A stretch of DNA of 64,000 nucleotides from Bacillus_I endophytica_A (GTDB lineage Bacteria > Bacillota > Bacilli > Bacillales > Bacillaceae_H): positions 310,001-374,000 of the forward strand of contig NZ_JALAMS010000018.1 in assembly GCF_026790145.1 (NCBI RefSeq). The letters are read 5' to 3'. Shown piece by piece: positions 34,102 through 42,616 of this stretch. Position numbers and translations under genes: made by a program. The first letter of the stretch is position 1. Each line of letters opens with the position of its first letter. Under the pieces are notes generated by a model. That model saw only the letters and a list, made by a program, of their open reading frames with translations, searched no databases and was not told the origin of the DNA.

Positions 34102-35670
34102 ATGATGAACAAAAAAGTACCGCTGCTTTTATGCTTTTTGCTTCTGCTTGTATTTCATCCTTTAAAAACATCTGCACACGCTGTTCTTTTAAAGGCAACC
34201 CCAGAGGAGCAAAGTGAGCTAAAAGAAATGCCAGATGAAGTTTCGCTTACATTTAATGAACGACTAGATGGAGAAGTGTTTGATCTTAAAGTTCGAGATG
34301 ACAAAGGAGAGGTTATTACAAAGAAAAAGGCTGTCATTAGTGAAGATCACAAAACGATTTCGCTAGACGTTCCGAATCAGCCAAAAGGAATCTACACGTT
34401 AAGCTATTCCATTATTTCAGCTGACGGACACCCTGTAAAAGGAACATACATATTCTCAGTTGGGGAAAAAATAGCAGGTCCTGTAACAGACCGTAGTGAT
34501 GGATTTCAACAGGGAAGCGACGCGATTTATAACATCTTGTTATCAATTGTGCAAGTTTGTTATTACCTTTTACTTTTGTTATCGGTAGGATGGGTGTTGT
34601 GGAAATGGTTCATTCCGTTTCAAACTAAAGAAAATGAGGAGACTTACGGTCAAAAGTACAAAGGAATTTATTTAAACTACATGGTCTTTTTAGTGTTAAG
34701 CATTGTAGTGCAAGCGATGAACGTATTAAATGGTTCCTCCGCTTCCCAAATAGGCACGTTTATCTTTAGTTCTCCCACAGGACTTTCTTGGATTCTTTCA
34801 CTTTTTTTAGCACTTATCGGTTATTTTCTTGTTTCAAAGCACAAAGGATTTGATTTTGTATGGGCAGGGCTTGTTCTTTTAGTTAGTACATTAAACGGTC
34901 ATGCTGTTGCAACAAACATACCGTACTACACGGTCATGCTTGATTTTATTCATCTCATTACAGCTGCATTATGGGCTGGAGGGATTGTATATCTTCTGCT
35001 TTTCTTTAAGAAGCATAGAGAAGACGTTCTGCTATTTATACCGAAGTTTTCAAAGACAGCACTTTTTAGCTTACTTTTACTAATCATAACCGGTATTTTA
35101 TATACGTTGATGATTGTACCAAACATTAGCGTGATTTTTTATACGACATGGGGGATTTTACTTCTTGTAAAAGTCGGGCTTGTGTGCGTTGTGCTTATCA
35201 TCGGAGCATTAGTCCGGAATGCATTAAAGAAAAATGAGCAAACTAATTTGAAAAAGCTTCTTACTTTAGATGTAACGCTAATGGCACTAATTGTGCTAAT
35301 TGTCGGGATTATTACTCATTTGAACCCAATTCCGCAAAATCAACCATTGTTATGGAAAGAAGAGCAACAAGGAATGTACATCGTAACCAAAACAAGTACG
35401 TTGCAACAAGGAAACTTTGCAATTATTGTTAGTCCGTCACAACCTAAAGACGGTTCTTCGATTCAAATGGTAACAGCTACGTTAACGCCAAAAGGAAAAG
35501 GGAAAGAAGAAGCTATTGAAATTCCACTTGAAAAAGAAGACTCATCGTCTTACAAAACGAGTAAAGCTGTACTTCCATATGCCGGAGAGTGGGATTTATC
35601 GGTTAGAGTGGTTACAACAGAGTTAGATGAATTTATTATTCACAAAAACATTCAAGTTTTTGATCATTAA
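34102..35670 (+). CDS. ycnJ: Copper transport protein, CopC-CopD fusion (YcnJ-like)
   Basis: A 522-residue protein with a signal peptide (LLLCFLLLLVFHPLKTSA), a CopC domain whose mature N-terminus would be His-Ala-Val-Leu (a copper ligand), extending to about 125 (YSIISADGHPVKGTYIFSVG), and a CopD domain with about eight helices, followed by an outward C-terminal domain from about 420. This is the YcnJ architecture, which in B. subtilis imports copper under copper limitation. ATG 34102 follows GAGGTAAGGAG. The next gene overlaps in its upstream region and encodes the YcnI partner, so the two form an operon. Confidence 0.9.
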   Translation: MMNKKVPLLLCFLLLLVFHPLKTSAHAVLLKATPEEQSELKEMPDEVSLTFNERLDGEVFDLKVRDDKGEVITKKKAVISEDHKTISLDVPNQPKGIYTLSYSIISADGHPVKGTYIFSVGEKIAGPVTDRSDGFQQGSDAIYNILLSIVQVCYYLLLLLSVGWVLWKWFIPFQTKENEETYGQKYKGIYLNYMVFLVLSIVVQAMNVLNGSSASQIGTFIFSSPTGLSWILSLFLALIGYFLVSKHKGFDFVWAGLVLLVSTLNGHAVATNIPYYTVMLDFIHLITAALWAGGIVYLLLFFKKHREDVLLFIPKFSKTALFSLLLLIITGILYTLMIVPNISVIFYTTWGILLLVKVGLVCVVLIIGALVRNALKKNEQTNLKKLLTLDVTLMALIVLIVGIITHLNPIPQNQPLLWKEEQQGMYIVTKTSTLQQGNFAIIVSPSQPKDGSSIQMVTATLTPKGKGKEEAIEIPLEKEDSSSYKTSKAVLPYAGEWDLSVRVVTTELDEFIIHKNIQVFDH

Positions 35671-35689
35671 AATAGGAAAGAAGGATAAT

Positions 35690-36322
35690 ATGATGAAGAA
35701 AAAAGTAACGACGATTTTAGCTGCTCTTGTACTATCAACTATTTCTTTTGTAGGAGCTGCAAGTGCACACGTTGTTGTTTATCCACAAGAAGTAACACAA
35801 GGATCATATGAAAAATTCACAGTCCGTGTTCCAACTGAAAAAGACATTCCAACAACAAAAGTGAAAATTGACATTCCAAAAGATGTGGAAATTTCACGCT
35901 TTGAGCCAAAGCCTGGCTGGACGTATGAGCTTGAAAAAGATTCTTCAGGATTAATTAAGAGTGTAACATGGACAGCAACTGGTGAAGGACTTTCAGCAAC
36001 AGAGTTTGGAGAGTTTAGCATGCAAGGTAAAGTTGGCGATTCAGCGGAGAAAATTGCTTGGAAAGCGTATCAAACATATAAAGACGGCTCTGTTGTTGCT
36101 TGGGAAGGACCAGCAGATGCAGAGTTACCAGCATCCATTACAAAAGTTGTAAAAGGTAATACAACAACAGACGCACATGGTGTTGCTACAGAGGAAACAA
36201 CAGACAACACAGACAACGAGGAAAGTGAAGAAAACTCAACTTCTAATATTCCTCTTATCCTTTCTATTATCGCTGTTATCCTAGGAGCTGTTGCTCTTAT
36301 GCGCTCATTTGTAAAAAAATAA
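35690..36322 (+). CDS. ycnI: YcnI-like copper-binding protein (DUF1775)
   Basis: A 210-residue exported protein: signal peptide (ILAALVLSTISFVGAASA), mature N-terminus beginning His-Val-Val-Val-Tyr (the copper-binding histidine of YcnI-type domains), the DUF1775 domain to about 155 (RVPTEKDIPTTKVKIDIPKDVEI), an acidic Thr/Glu-rich stretch, and a C-terminal membrane anchor (IPLILSIIAVILGAVALM). ATG 35690 follows GAAAGAAGG. It follows ycnJ by 19 bases. Predicted copper metallochaperone on the outer face of the membrane. Confidence 0.9.
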   Translation: MMKKKVTTILAALVLSTISFVGAASAHVVVYPQEVTQGSYEKFTVRVPTEKDIPTTKVKIDIPKDVEISRFEPKPGWTYELEKDSSGLIKSVTWTATGEGLSATEFGEFSMQGKVGDSAEKIAWKAYQTYKDGSVVAWEGPADAELPASITKVVKGNTTTDAHGVATEETTDNTDNEESEENSTSNIPLILSIIAVILGAVALMRSFVKK

Positions 36323-36326
36323 ATGT

Positions 36327-36362
36327 AAAAAAGAGACGTCCTAGAAAGGGCGTCTCTTTTTT
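36327..36362. terminator. Bidirectional terminator
   Basis: AAAAAAGAGACG and CC pair with GG and CGTCTCTTTTTT; lies between ycnI and convergent bcrC. Confidence 0.88.
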
Positions 36363-36940
36363 TAGAAGTTTCGCGTTGTACTTCTTCCGGAAAAAAATGT
36401 GCTTTCAAAAATAGGATTCAATGGTTTTAGCTTAAAGATAATATAGTGAGTGAAAGAAGCCATAATGATTCCATTTAATGCTCCTGCCATAATATCAAGT
36501 GGATAATGTACACCTACCCATACTCGTGAAAAGGCAATTCCAATCGCAAGTATTCCCCATATGTAGCGAGTACTTAAGCCGCATAAAATAATGGTGAAAG
36601 CAATAGCAAAGGCAGCTGTAGCATGGTCGCTTGGAAACGAGGAGCTTGTGCTATGTTCAACTAATTGATTCACCTCATGTGATACAAACGGCCTGTCTCG
36701 AAAAAAGAAGAAGCGAATCACACGGTTGACAGCAAAACCGAGTACAAGTGCAAAACCAGCTTGCATTGCGATAACGCGTGAGTAATTGCGGTTGATAAGA
36801 AATAAAACAACAAGCAATAGCGCAAAAGCATACTGCAAATAGTCCGCAAAGAAAATCATAATATGATCTAAAAACGCATTGTGATCTGCTTTGCTGTTCA
36901 CCCACTCAAACCACGAATAATCTAAATTTCCAATACTCAT
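36362..36940 (-). CDS. bcrC: Undecaprenyl-diphosphatase, PAP2 family (BcrC-like)
   Basis: A 192-residue five- to six-helix membrane phosphatase. The three PAP2 motifs are present: RFFFFRDRPF (about 72-81), SSFPSDHATAA (about 99-109) and SRVWVGVHYPLD (about 136-147). BcrC dephosphorylates undecaprenyl pyrophosphate to recycle the lipid carrier and gives bacitracin resistance. ATG 36940 follows AAAGGGG. The N-terminal YSWFEWVNSKAD segment matches BcrC rather than other PAP2 proteins. In B. subtilis it is under ECF sigma factors; I could not confirm such a promoter here. Confidence 0.9.
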   Translation of the reverse strand: MSIGNLDYSWFEWVNSKADHNAFLDHIMIFFADYLQYAFALLLVVLFLINRNYSRVIAMQAGFALVLGFAVNRVIRFFFFRDRPFVSHEVNQLVEHSTSSSFPSDHATAAFAIAFTIILCGLSTRYIWGILAIGIAFSRVWVGVHYPLDIMAGALNGIIMASFTHYIIFKLKPLNPIFESTFFSGRSTTRNF

Positions 36941-37199
36941 CCAAAAACCCCTTTAATCTCTATTACATTCTCTTGTTTAGCATCCAAGTAAGCCATTTTT
37001 TTATATTTATATAAAACAAGAGAAACAACATTTAAAAGGACGTTAAAAAGGAAAATTTGTTGCAGTTTCTTTTAAAAAAAGTAAAATGTCTCTCTTATTT
37101 AAGTTATATAACCTATAAGAGGGAATCATTCCTATAAGGGTAGTTATAGATGAAAAATAAAAAAGCTAAGCGTTTTGTTTTATTTACAGTAAAGAAGGC
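36941..37199. other. Gene-free AT-rich stretch
   Basis: No gene supported. A frame opening at ATG 37150 without a ribosome site runs through the next hairpin and was rejected. Confidence 0.5.
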
Positions 37200-37241
37200 A
37201 ATAAAATCCCCCAACTTAGAGATAGTTGAGGGGATTTTATT
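37200..37241. terminator. Terminator of the HesB-like gene
   Basis: AATAAAATCCCC (37200-37211) pairs with GGGGATTTTATT (37230-37241), with an additional imperfect CAACT/AGTTG inner stem. Confidence 0.8.
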
Positions 37242-37252
37242 ATCTTATTTTC

Positions 37253-37573
37253 TTACTTGTTTTCTCTTCTTGTTAGACGAAGATTATATTTAAATGTTTC
37301 CTCGTCAGAAGAAAGCTTATATCCTAAAGTAGGATTATAGTCTACATATAACTTTTTTGGGAGATACTTTAATGAATCAGTAGAGATAAGAAAAGGAATA
37401 CCTTCCACTTCAACCTTTGTATCTTCTGTTTGTTTTTCATCAATCCATAGGTGATGATCTACATAAAGAGAACAACTTCCTACAAAAATCGCTTCTATAC
37501 GAACTCCCTCTGTCTCGTTAAAAGACACTTCGTTTAATGCTTCTGATGCTGACGGTTTAACAATTAAATTCAT
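37253..37573 (-). CDS. HesB-like (iron-sulfur biosynthesis fold) protein
   Basis: A 106-residue protein with the HesB-like fold of the A-type carrier family (VKPSASEALNEV..., GSCSLYVDHHLWIDE, GIPFLISTDSLKYL, VDYNPTLGYKL). The C-terminal Cys-x-Cys used by true IscA/SufA carriers is missing; only one cysteine remains. It thus resembles the YqkB/YneR group of unknown role and may not carry clusters. Start ATG 37573 follows AGGAGCAG. Single gene. Confidence 0.75.
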   Translation of the reverse strand: MNLIVKPSASEALNEVSFNETEGVRIEAIFVGSCSLYVDHHLWIDEKQTEDTKVEVEGIPFLISTDSLKYLPKKLYVDYNPTLGYKLSSDEETFKYNLRLTRRENK

Positions 37574-37674
37574 GTTTTATTCTGCTCCTCTTACTGTATT
37601 GTGAAAGAAAGGGTCTATGCATTTATATACCCAATATAATCTTTGATAAAGCAGCAAAATGCTTTTCTTCATTC

Positions 37675-38421
37675 TTATGTTGTCCATGAAAGGGTTTCTA
37701 AAAATTGATAAACATCTCTATGAAGTTCTTCTTTTTGACGGTCTAATGTGATGACATGACCAGAATGCTCATACCACTTCAAATCTTTATGTATAGAAGA
37801 GATGCTATTATAAAGCAAGTTTGCACTATCAGCGTTAATCTGCTGGTCAAGACGTCCTTGCACAACCAAAGTTGAAGCGTTTATATATGGAAGTTCTTCC
37901 TTCACGCGCTTTATAAAGGAGAGGACCGACTCTATTGTATCTTCAGGTTGTGTATTAAAGGTATCTATCTCTAGATTAATACAATTGTCACTTTTTCCTT
38001 CCAACTTTTTATACTGCTTGGCATAGTCAACAATACTTTGAAGTAGCACATCTCGACTGATAATCTCTAAAGGCGCACACATTGATACAACACCTTTTAC
38101 GTGAAGTTTTGTACTTAAGATCAAAGAAAATAAAGCACCAATCGATAACCCTACAACAGCGATTTCATGATATCCTTCACTTCTTAGTGTTTGATATCCT
38201 GCTAATACATCTTCCCACCAGTCTTTTGGTGAAGTATTCAGTAATTCCTCCGGTGGTTTTCCATGCCCTTTATAAAGTGGAGCGTATGATGTATACCCTT
38301 TAGCTTGTAGAAAGCGTCCTAGTTTTTTGATGTGGCCAGTACTGCCTTTGAATCCATGTAAAAGTAGGACAGCGCGAGGTCCACTTCTAAGGAAAAAAGG
38401 TTTTGGTGGAACTAGCTTCAT
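37675..38421 (-). CDS. Carboxylesterase, alpha/beta hydrolase (Est30/YvaK-like)
   Basis: A 248-residue serine hydrolase. Oxyanion LLLHGFKGS, nucleophile in GLSIGA (Ser near 95), acid in GRLDQQI and base in SGHVITLD are in the right order for the Est30/YvaK family of bacillar carboxylesterases. ATG 38421 lies about 11 bases after TTGGGGA; a GTG at 38430 overlaps the site. Acts on short- to medium-chain esters; natural substrate unknown. Confidence 0.9.
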   Translation of the reverse strand: MKLVPPKPFFLRSGPRAVLLLHGFKGSTGHIKKLGRFLQAKGYTSYAPLYKGHGKPPEELLNTSPKDWWEDVLAGYQTLRSEGYHEIAVVGLSIGALFSLILSTKLHVKGVVSMCAPLEIISRDVLLQSIVDYAKQYKKLEGKSDNCINLEIDTFNTQPEDTIESVLSFIKRVKEELPYINASTLVVQGRLDQQINADSANLLYNSISSIHKDLKWYEHSGHVITLDRQKEELHRDVYQFLETLSWTT

Positions 38422-38451
38422 GTTTTTCACTTCCCCAACAATATATTTACA

Positions 38452-38480
38452 AAAGGCAGACTTGTGTAAGTCTGCCTTTT
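38452..38480. terminator. Terminator of the MFS gene
   Basis: AAAGGCAGACTT and AAGTCTGCCTTT form a perfect 12-bp stem around a 4-base loop (38452-38480), 5 bases past the MFS stop. Confidence 0.88.
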
Positions 38481-38484
38481 CTTA

Positions 38485-39699
38485 TTAAATATGAGCCTCA
38501 TGTGATTTATGGACGGCTTTTTGCTCTGCTTTAATAAGAAAATACGTAAGCAGAAAGGCACCGAGAACGAAACAAAGTACAAGACCCACAACGCCTTCCC
38601 AACCAAAGTAAGGCCATAGTACACCGCCTACCGTTCCTCCAACACTAGATCCCGTATAGTAGAGGAATAGATAAAGAGACGAGGCCTGCGCTTTATTGAT
38701 TGCAGCACGCTTTCCAACCCAGCTGCTCGCAATCGAATGACAGCTGAAAAAGCCGTATACAGAAAATCCTAAACCAACAAGCTTAACAACTAAGTGTCCG
38801 TTGATTGTAAGAAAGGCACCGAAGCATAGAAGAAATAATCCGAAAATTAAGGTTTGACGACGACCATATTTTCCAATCATCCGTCCTGATATAGCAGAGC
38901 TAAACATCCCTATAATAAGGAGAAGAAATATCCAGCTTACCGCTGATTGACTAAGAGAAAAAGGTGGTGCAACTAATACATAGCCAATATAGTTAAAAAG
39001 GGCAACATTACTTCCCAGTAGCAGAAAACCTAATCCGAATAAGCAAAGAAGGCCAGGGTCTTTCAAATGATGAAAAAGCGAGCCTGTTAATGTTGAAAGT
39101 TTCAGGGGACTGCTTATGAAGTTTTTGGATTGCGGAAGGTTTCTCCAAAAAATTACACTTGCAATAAAGCTAATGATTCCAACAATCAAAATGGCCCACT
39201 GCCAGCTCATAAATTCGGTTAACAAGCCAACAATAACGCGCCCAAACGTAGCTCCAACTGCGTTCCCGCATATATAAAGCCCCATTGCAGAACCTAAGCT
39301 TTTCGGCTCAATTTCTTCCCCAAGGTAAGCCATAGCAATTGAAGGCAGACCAGCTAAAGAAATTCCTTCAATCGTCCGCAAAATTAACAGCCAGTGAAAA
39401 TCCGGACTAAACGGGGTCAGAATACAGATAACAGAAGCAGCAATCATAGAGATCACCATGACAGGTTTCCGTCCCCATGCTTCTGAAAGTGATCCAAATA
39501 TCAACATCCCAATAGCAAGTGAGATTGTTGAAAGGGAGAGCGCTAGGCTCGCCTGTGCTGGTGTAACATGAAATTCTTCTGTGAAATGTGGGAGAAGGGG
39601 CTGCATACAGTATAGAATTGCAAATGTATTAAAGCCTGCCGCAAAAAAAGAAAAATTTGTTTTTCGATAAACGGCTGTTCCTTTTTGAATAAAGCCCAT
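38485..39699 (-). CDS. MFS efflux transporter (YnfM-like, DHA1 type)
   Basis: A 404-residue twelve-helix carrier. ILYCMQPLLPHFTEEFHVTPAQASLALS and GSLSEAWGRKPVM (motif A) are typical of the YnfM/arabinose-efflux-like branch, with LRTIEGISLAGLPSIAMAYLGEE following. ATG 39699 is preceded by AAAGGTTGGTGC, a modest site. Probably exports a drug or metabolite; no neighbour gives a substrate. Confidence 0.85.
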   Translation of the reverse strand: MGFIQKGTAVYRKTNFSFFAAGFNTFAILYCMQPLLPHFTEEFHVTPAQASLALSLSTISLAIGMLIFGSLSEAWGRKPVMVISMIAASVICILTPFSPDFHWLLILRTIEGISLAGLPSIAMAYLGEEIEPKSLGSAMGLYICGNAVGATFGRVIVGLLTEFMSWQWAILIVGIISFIASVIFWRNLPQSKNFISSPLKLSTLTGSLFHHLKDPGLLCLFGLGFLLLGSNVALFNYIGYVLVAPPFSLSQSAVSWIFLLLIIGMFSSAISGRMIGKYGRRQTLIFGLFLLCFGAFLTINGHLVVKLVGLGFSVYGFFSCHSIASSWVGKRAAINKAQASSLYLFLYYTGSSVGGTVGGVLWPYFGWEGVVGLVLCFVLGAFLLTYFLIKAEQKAVHKSHEAHI

Positions 39700-39982
39700 T
39701 TTATACTAGCACCAACCTTTGGGTGTGAACGATATTTATCATTGTTTTAACAATCCTTTCAGTAATAAAGGGCCCTTTTATAAAAAAATACAATATAAAT
39801 GCTGACTGAACACATACTCGAGTTTGCTTCTACTTCTATGTTAGCACTGAATTTCTATGATGCATAATGTATTATAAAAATGAAATTGATGCATATTAGT
39901 TATCAATGTTTTCCGCTCTGGTTGTAGAAATTGACCACATTTTAACCATATTTGTTTCGGTTTATATAACTTTTAGGTTTTT
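39700..39982. other. Gene-free stretch
   Basis: No gene supported. It contains a 22-base exact copy (39873-39894) of a sequence also found at 47098-47119. Confidence 0.5.
39873..39894 (+). repeat. 22-bp dispersed repeat, copy 1
   Basis: Identical to 47098-47119. The bases just before it (ATAATGTAT) also resemble the end of the longer repeat at 47049-47097, so it may be the tail of a third, degraded copy. Confidence 0.6.
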
Positions 39983-40190
39983 GAAGAAGAGTTGGACGAC
40001 TTCTTCCTAAAAGTTAAGATTGTAACTACACAATTGGATATCATTCTCGGAAACGAAGTTCAATTTGTCCGTTATGCTAAGAGGGAATTAGCTTGATTGA
40101 AAACTTAGGTCGATTGGATATTAAAGTCTCTAAATTACTATCAGACCGTTTTAGTCAATTAAAAGAGAATCATGAGGAAGAGGAGGAAAA
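39983..40190 (+). pseudogene. Remnant of a coiled-coil protein gene
   Basis: Two overlapping frames encode EEELDDFFLKVKIVTTQLDIILGNEVQFVRYAKRELA and then LIENLGRLDIKVSKLLSD with an acidic tail. They recall a common Bacillus coiled-coil protein type (repeated RLD-x-x-V segments). No start codon with a ribosome site was found. Confidence 0.3.
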
Positions 40191-40194
40191 GGAA

Positions 40195-40888
40195 ATGACA
40201 TATAAAGTGTGGTTGGATGCCAAGATCCAGGTCCAGCAGCTTATGGAATAAAAGAAAAGGACTTAGTATTACAATCGTACTAGAAACTAAATCTTATTTA
40301 GAAGCTCATTATAGCGATATATAAGTCGGATTAGGTCGATCAGGTGACTATTTCTTGTCATTAAGGGAAAGAGCTAGAAAAGCTAATAATTGGGGAGCAG
40401 ATTTATTTGTTTCTGTTCATATCAATGCTGGAGGAGGAACAGGATTAGAAAGTTACACGTATCCAGGCACAACAGGAGCAACGAAACAATTACAGAAATC
40501 TCTTCATGAAGAAGTTTTGCTTACAATGAAAGCTTTTGGACAAGTATTAGATCGTGGACAAAAAGAAGCCCATGGGAGAGGGATTGCAAAGTATTTAGGT
40601 TTAAAATTAGTTGGGAGCTCAATTCACTCTTCAAAAACTAAGCCTGTTAAGCCCGAGATAAATCAAAAAGAACAGGAGGAAGAAAAGAGAAAAATGAGTA
40701 AATTTATTGGAGAATACCAGATGAATCAGTTAGAAACGATTTATCGTGAAGCAAGACAAGCTGGACTTCTCGAAGATGAACGTTGGGAAAGGAAAGTGTC
40801 GGATAAATCTATTACAGTTGGAGGAGTTACTTTGTTACCTTCTATCCTTACACATCAATTAAAGAGTGATTATGTATTAAAAGAGTAG
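40195..40888 (+). pseudogene. N-acetylmuramoyl-L-alanine amidase, multiply damaged
   Basis: ATG 40195 behind GAGGAGGAAAAGG begins MTYKVWLDA as in phage-type zinc amidases, but the next codons, which should encode the zinc motif GHGG, are missing: a deletion of 13 bases (or 1 mod 3) lies at about 40222. The following frame reads DPGPAAYGIKEKDLVL, then loses one more base near 40271, meets TAA at 40322-40324, and recovers SLRERARKANNWGADLFVSVHINAGGG. The usual zinc-glutamate block (RETKMPAVLVE-like) after the DRGQKEA stretch is also absent. A helical C-terminal part of about 75 residues remains. The 177-codon frame from TTG 40355 cannot make an active enzyme. Confidence 0.8.
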
Positions 40889-40944
40889 AAAAATTATGTA
40901 TTGTAAATACAAAAAATATAAATATGATATAAAAAGATGAACAG

Positions 40945-40981
40945 AAGGCCCCTATTCACAAAAGAAGTAGGGGCCTTTTTT
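40945..40981 (+). terminator. Terminator after the amidase pseudogene
   Basis: AAGGCCCCTA (40945-40954) pairs with TAGGGGCCTT (40968-40977), followed by T4. Confidence 0.88.
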
Positions 40982-41137
40982 ACGATGAAGAGAACGGCAG
41001 TAAAAAAGTTGTAAATCAAGGAGATGAAATAAACTTTTCTTACTGCTGCTTTTTTAGTTTATGTTACCATTTATAAAAAGTAACTTGTTTATAATTACAA
41101 AATCTTTAATTTAAAGGGTAATCGCTCATTTAGAGTG

Positions 41138-41983
41138 CTAAATAATTTTAGCAGAAGTTAAGGCTGTTCTGAGATCCGAAACCACAGAAAGGTTCTCAAA
41201 ATCTATTCCAATCTGGACGGCAGTTTGGGCAATTTCAGGTCGCATCCCTGACAGGGTACAATTTACACCTACCAATTGTAAAGCTTGAATTAATTGGAAG
41301 ATTTGATAGGCAACCATGGTATCAATAATAAGCACCCCGGATAAGTCAATGAAGAGGCGTTTCACTCCTAGCTCGACACATTGATGTAAGGTACTATCAA
41401 TCATTCTCTTAGCTCGCTCTGTATCAATGTCACCAACGAGAGGACGAACAGCTAAATCCTCACTAAGGGAAATGATAGGGGAACCTAACTCATAAATCAT
41501 CTCTTTTTGAGCATTTAGACGTTCTTCAGCGTAGTCATAACTTTGCTTTGTGAAAGCTGTAATTACATAATTAAAATTCTCAATGATCTTACGGTTCCAT
41601 TTATTAATGGTTTTTAGAGAATATGTTTCCTCACTTGTTTCCACAAATTCTTGAATATAGTCTAGATACTGTTCTTGATTGTTGAAAAATTCTTGTATCA
41701 TAAGATGAATCGGTGTACGTTGATGTCCTTCATCCTTAGAAGTGGCATAAATCCATTGATCAAAAGCGGATAAGAACTCAACCTCCGAGCAGGATTCATC
41801 AAATACTTTACAAAAACATAGATGAAACTCATAATTTTGTTTCTTGAGCATTTCGATTACTTCAGGGTCATTTGAAGCATATATACCAGATGACTTCTTT
41901 TTATCCAAAGACTTATACCATTGTTCTGTTAATGAGTGAGTCCGTTCCAATAAAAAGTGATAAAGTTCATTATTCCTGTGCAT
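41138..41983 (-). CDS. RsbR-type stressosome protein (STAS domain)
   Basis: A 281-residue RsbR paralogue. The N-terminal 150 residues form the variable non-heme-globin-like sensor domain; the C-terminal STAS domain begins EMIYELGSPIISLSEDLAVRPLVGDIDTERAKR and continues LFIDLSGVLIIDTMVAYQIFQL. Both phospho-acceptor regions are kept, with Ser where RsbRA has Thr in the second (DLSG). Such proteins build the stressosome that controls SigB via RsbT. Start ATG 41983 lies eight bases after GAGGAGG. It is an orphan, without rsbS/rsbT neighbours, like RsbRB-RD of B. subtilis. Confidence 0.9.
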   Translation of the reverse strand: MHRNNELYHFLLERTHSLTEQWYKSLDKKKSSGIYASNDPEVIEMLKKQNYEFHLCFCKVFDESCSEVEFLSAFDQWIYATSKDEGHQRTPIHLMIQEFFNNQEQYLDYIQEFVETSEETYSLKTINKWNRKIIENFNYVITAFTKQSYDYAEERLNAQKEMIYELGSPIISLSEDLAVRPLVGDIDTERAKRMIDSTLHQCVELGVKRLFIDLSGVLIIDTMVAYQIFQLIQALQLVGVNCTLSGMRPEIAQTAVQIGIDFENLSVVSDLRTALTSAKII

Positions 41984-42293
41984 TATAACATCCTCCTCAT
42001 TTTTAATATCTTGTTCAGTGAAATTCTTACTAGGCACATAGCTCAGTATATATTCTTTCTATTATCCTAACAACTAATAGAGGTTGACTATACGGTCGGA
42101 AAAGGGGACTTTTATGAAAATAGTCGGGAAGGATATAAGTACAACTTTTGTCTTGGTAGCCCACTATAGGGTGGAGAATAGCTGACACTATACCTCGCTA
42201 TAACCCTCTTATTTTGAAGTGGTGCTTTCTTATTTAATAGAAAGGAAACCCCTTCTTATATGAGTGGGGGTTCTTATAGCAGACCTTTATGCT

Positions 42294-42419
42294 ATGATTA
42301 GTCAGCGTGTATTTAATTGTGGAGGTCTTGAACGTATTATGAATAATGTAGGGGATAAATATGCAAATTTAGATTTAAATAACATTTATGAGTATGCTAA
42401 TCTATCTGGTGAAATTTAA
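42294..42419 (+). CDS. Possible small ORF, 41 residues
   Basis: ATG 42294 opens MISQRVFNCGGLERIMNNVG..., ending YEYANLSGEI. No ribosome site is clear, and the stretch 42054-42290 upstream holds only degenerate DNA and an AACCCC/GGGGTT hairpin (about 42247-42272). May be a fragment of a longer gene. Unrecognised. Confidence 0.25.
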   Translation: MISQRVFNCGGLERIMNNVGDKYANLDLNNIYEYANLSGEI

Positions 42420-42616
42420 CTATCCTATAAACTTCTCCTTTCTTCATCATTAGCTAGCTTTCAAGTTTTTTTGTAACAGGGTGCAATAATATCTTATCTG
42501 TAAGGTCCGATCGTGATAAAATCAAACAAATAGAGCTATGAACCCTCATATATAAAATTGGCTAATAACAGGCAGCCATCGTGAAAAAGTTATTAGAGCA
42601 AAGGAGAAAGATCTGA

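Noticed and set aside
37150..37290. Plus-strand frame starting MKNKKAKRFVLF
   Set aside because: No ribosome site and it reads through the terminator of the convergent HesB-like gene.
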